DNA of 64,000 nucleotides from Epiperipatus broadwayi (taxonomy: Eukaryota > Onychophora > Udeonychophora > Euonychophora > Peripatidae), in contig JAQFVV010000013.1 of NCBI GenBank assembly GCA_028023455.1, forward strand, positions 10,950,579 through 11,014,578. The letters are read 5' to 3'. Shown in pieces: positions 61,211 to 64,000 of this stretch (position 1 is its first letter; every line of letters begins with the position of its first letter). The notes under the pieces are model-generated. The model was not told the origin of the DNA, searched no databases, and was given only the letters and a program-made list of their open reading frames with translations. Made by a program: the position numbers and the translations under genes.

Positions 61211-64000
61211 TCCCGTTATTTGAAAATAACGTTTAATTATAGATAGAAAAATAAATTATCCGGGCATCTTAAATTTGTAAGCAGAAAATTCTTTTAACCA
61301 TCTGTCTTTTATCACCAATGAGTACCTTGGCCAATGTCTTGTCAAACTCCAGAATTTATCATAATTATAAATACATATAAAAAAACCCAGCATTTATAAA
61401 GATCACCCATTTACTCTTTTTTGAAGAAAAATTCAATTGATTTTCCACTAACAGCTATCAATCATATGTGAACAAAGATTATAGTGTTTTTTTGATCTTA
61501 AACGCAGAGATAGATGACAAAAAACTCTTCGTTTTGATGATATGGGATGGTAAGCAGTCCATCCACATTTATTTATCATGTGAATATTTTCACAGTTAAA
61601 ATAAATTTAATGACATGAAGTAGATATTAGAAATTTGCTCAGTTCAATTTCATTAAAGCTTCAATATATATTAACCATCATATATGTAATAATTTATGTC
61701 AATATTGTAGAATGAACCAACCAAACGGTATGGGTATTCACTGACCATTCTATACACTGATTATCTTGCAAGAAAATAGGCGATAGATAACCTTACTCTC
61801 TGCTTGTTCTTTCAGTGCTACCATTGCTGTATTATTGAATATATATTAAATACTAGAACCATAAAAATAGTTACATGTAATTTATATAACCGATTTAATA
61901 ACGTTTATTAAAACTAGTTTTTTTTATTACAATAACTTTAGATTTGACTTTTCATTCATATGTATTATACAACAAATTATAAAATACTTTTTTTTCTTTG
62001 AATTTGTGATATCATTTCTACATACATTTATATGTATCTATATGTGTAATTAATAACTTTAACATCTTAAAACAAACAATAACATTTTTTACATTTATCT
62101 AAAGATTTGAAATTGGTATTGGATTGTAGATGTCGATTGTTCAGTAGATGAGAGATTTAGCACAAAACCTGTCATGAGAAATGTATTAGTATTTTGTCAT
62201 TTATTTATTGTTTATATTGATTAACAATACATGTTAAGAGAAGCAGTGACAAACTACAAATGAGAGTTATAGTTTCTACTTCCTAGTTGCTCAACCCCTC
62301 TTTGGAAGGGGAACTTAAAATATAGCCATAGAAAAGATAATGTAATATTTTCTGCTGTTTTTAAATGTTCTAAGATATTTAGTCTAAGATTAGCAGAATA
62401 AAAAAAGTTTTCTGTATCAGATCCCAATTGAAAAATAATCTAAAATGAACTCTTTCACATTTTAAAATCCTTTACTAGATTTCTATCTATTACCAGATTT
62501 TAATTATTAAAGTATTGATCATGATTCATAAATTTTTTAATCCAAATATTTAAACAATTATCTACTGTATGTTTACATATTTATTTAGCTAATTTTATTC
62601 ATATATTCATAAAAATGCTCCATTGTGCTGAACAATCTTCTACTCATTCAATACAATGTATATCAAGCAGGCACCTCTCTATGGATTTACATATCAATTT
62701 ATTTTCGTTTATAGTGTACAAATGACTCTATGTTAAAAAAGAGATGGTTACGTGAAGCATTCGAAAATTAAGAAAATAAAATGCAAATAACACCTAAACA
62801 TATACTGACTGATAGATGCAAAAATGTGTGTATGAATTTAAACAAAACGGAACAGTTTATTAATAATTTATAATCCATAAGAAATAGACTACAGATTCAA
62901 ATTATCATCATTTCTTAATCATTATTTTAAACTGACAATTATTATATAATGATTTCCAAAAATAGTAATTATTTTATAATTTCAGTTTTATTACAAAGTT
63001 AGTAATTTCTGTATTTAGTCTCAAATTTATCTAAAAAATGCTTCAATGGAGAAACTATTTTGTCTGATTCCTCAAAACAACAATAAATCACTTAATATAT
63101 ATATATATATTTCATTCTCAATATGTTTTATCAAGTTTGCATTTAATTTCTAAGATTTCTAATAAAGCTCATAATTATAGATAAGTCTCAATTAATTTCT
63201 AAGATTTCTAATAAAGCTCATAATTATAGATAAGTCACAATAGAATATTCCCACCATTAGTTAATATGCAAATTCCCTAAAGAGAATTGAATATGCATTG
63301 ATGATTATATAATATCACAATTATTTTTTTTAAAAAAATGATGCAGCATCGTCAATAGCTTGTTTGTAATTATTTATCTTGTGTTTGGAAAGTGAGAGTA
63401 TTCATTTATATAGTTAACTCTACAAAGCATATGTGCATTAGCTTATTAATATTAGTTTATAAAAACATAGCACTATATAAAATAAATGTTTTAATTTCTC
63501 TAAATAAATTAGAACTTTGTGTTTCATCAACTATCCACATTAATTCTGATAATAAACCAAATGTTGCTATTAAAATTATAAGCTTAACATTCTACATTTA
63601 TTTGTCCATATGTTCACCGCATTTTCCCATTTATATTAATAGTCTATTTATAATTGATATTAAAACAAATAATAAGCTATCACTTCAGTATTTATTATGC
63701 CTATTTTAAACAAACAAAAATGTTCTTTTTTCAGTTTTTATATATTTTAAAAGTGACTAATAATTTTTGATAACTATTGATAAAGTTGTTAAAAAAAAGA
63801 AAAATGCAAATCATTATTTAACAGGTTTCAAAATTGCTAATAACTCTTACAATTTTTCATTAATATTTAATATAGCTCAAAAATGAAAAGTGTTCCCTTT
63901 AATATCACTACTTATTGCTCTCTCGTGCATACTTTTAATTATGATAAAATTCTTTAAGTAAAACAAACTCATTTGCTATCAAACAAAAAATATTTTTATA
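61211..64000. other. gene-free AT-rich DNA to window end
   Basis: No gene supported. A 49-bp tandem duplication is listed separately. The 105-residue frame at 63392-63709 is Ile/Tyr/Ser-rich with no motif and looks like chance in AT-rich DNA. Confidence 0.5.
63145..63237. repeat. 49-bp tandem duplication
   Basis: AATTTCTAAGATTTCTAATA is repeated at a period of 49 bp, each unit extending through ATAATTATAGATAAGTC. Two nearly identical copies. Confidence 0.92.

Noticed and set aside
63392-63709. 105-residue plus-strand frame
   Set aside because: Ile/Ser/Tyr-rich with no motif; frames this long occur by chance in AT-rich DNA less often, but nothing supports a gene.

Overview
This window is AT-rich metazoan DNA, roughly three quarters A+T by eye. 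It holds long gene-free stretches, many A/T runs and (AT)n tracts, and a dense load of decayed eukaryotic transposons. I found no convincing host gene exon, rRNA, functional tRNA, operon or CRISPR array. The mix of Penelope-like elements, RTE-type and other non-LTR elements, a Merlin DNA transposon, a tRNA-derived SINE and many foldbacks points to an invertebrate with an AT-rich genome. A cnidarian, flatworm, mollusc or chelicerate would all fit, and I cannot narrow it further from the sequence.

Layout. 1-10.56 kb: non-coding, with a CA/TA microsatellite, a 30-bp perfect palindrome, a ~195-bp foldback (2.1-2.3 kb) and a SINE with target-site duplications (3.17-3.27 kb). 10.57-11.46 kb: an 896-bp Merlin element with good terminal inverted repeats (TIRs) and a truncated IS1016/ISXO2-type transposase on the minus strand. 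12.0-14.7 kb: a 2,696-bp near-perfect palindrome with no spacer, made of two head-to-head Penelope-like copies, both cut at the same codon of the reverse transcriptase and both ending in a GIY-YIG endonuclease. 15.8-17.6 kb: RTE fragments in opposite orientations. 19.8-21.4 kb: a perfect (AAT)n array of ~323 bp and, beside it, a 1.29-kb TIR-bounded element that carries degenerate TTAGGG-like repeats.

21.7-30.1 kb: a decayed minus-strand LTR retrotransposon (integrase remnants at 23.8-24.3 kb, possible LTR-like repeats) and a 260-bp direct repeat. 32.6-35.2 kb: an RTE-like LINE on the minus strand with readable endonuclease and RT motifs. 36-43 kb: mostly empty, with foldback and tandem repeats. 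43.6-49.55 kb: a 5.9-kb plus-strand non-LTR retrotransposon (ORF1, endonuclease, RT) flanked by a likely 12-bp target-site duplication.

50.7-57.1 kb: (AT)n-flanked inverted triplicated repeats, a tandem array, a 215-bp MITE and a ~700-bp foldback. 58.5-61.2 kb: a third RTE-like copy on the minus strand, into which a second Penelope-like family has inserted as its own inverted pair (59.67-60.45 kb). The remainder to 64 kb is plain AT-rich DNA.

None of these elements looks autonomous. The most interesting features are the two inverted Penelope-like arrangements, which differ in age and family but share a head-to-head layout and a short hairpin-GAAA motif near the 3' end, and the CpG-retaining TIR element with telomere-like repeats.
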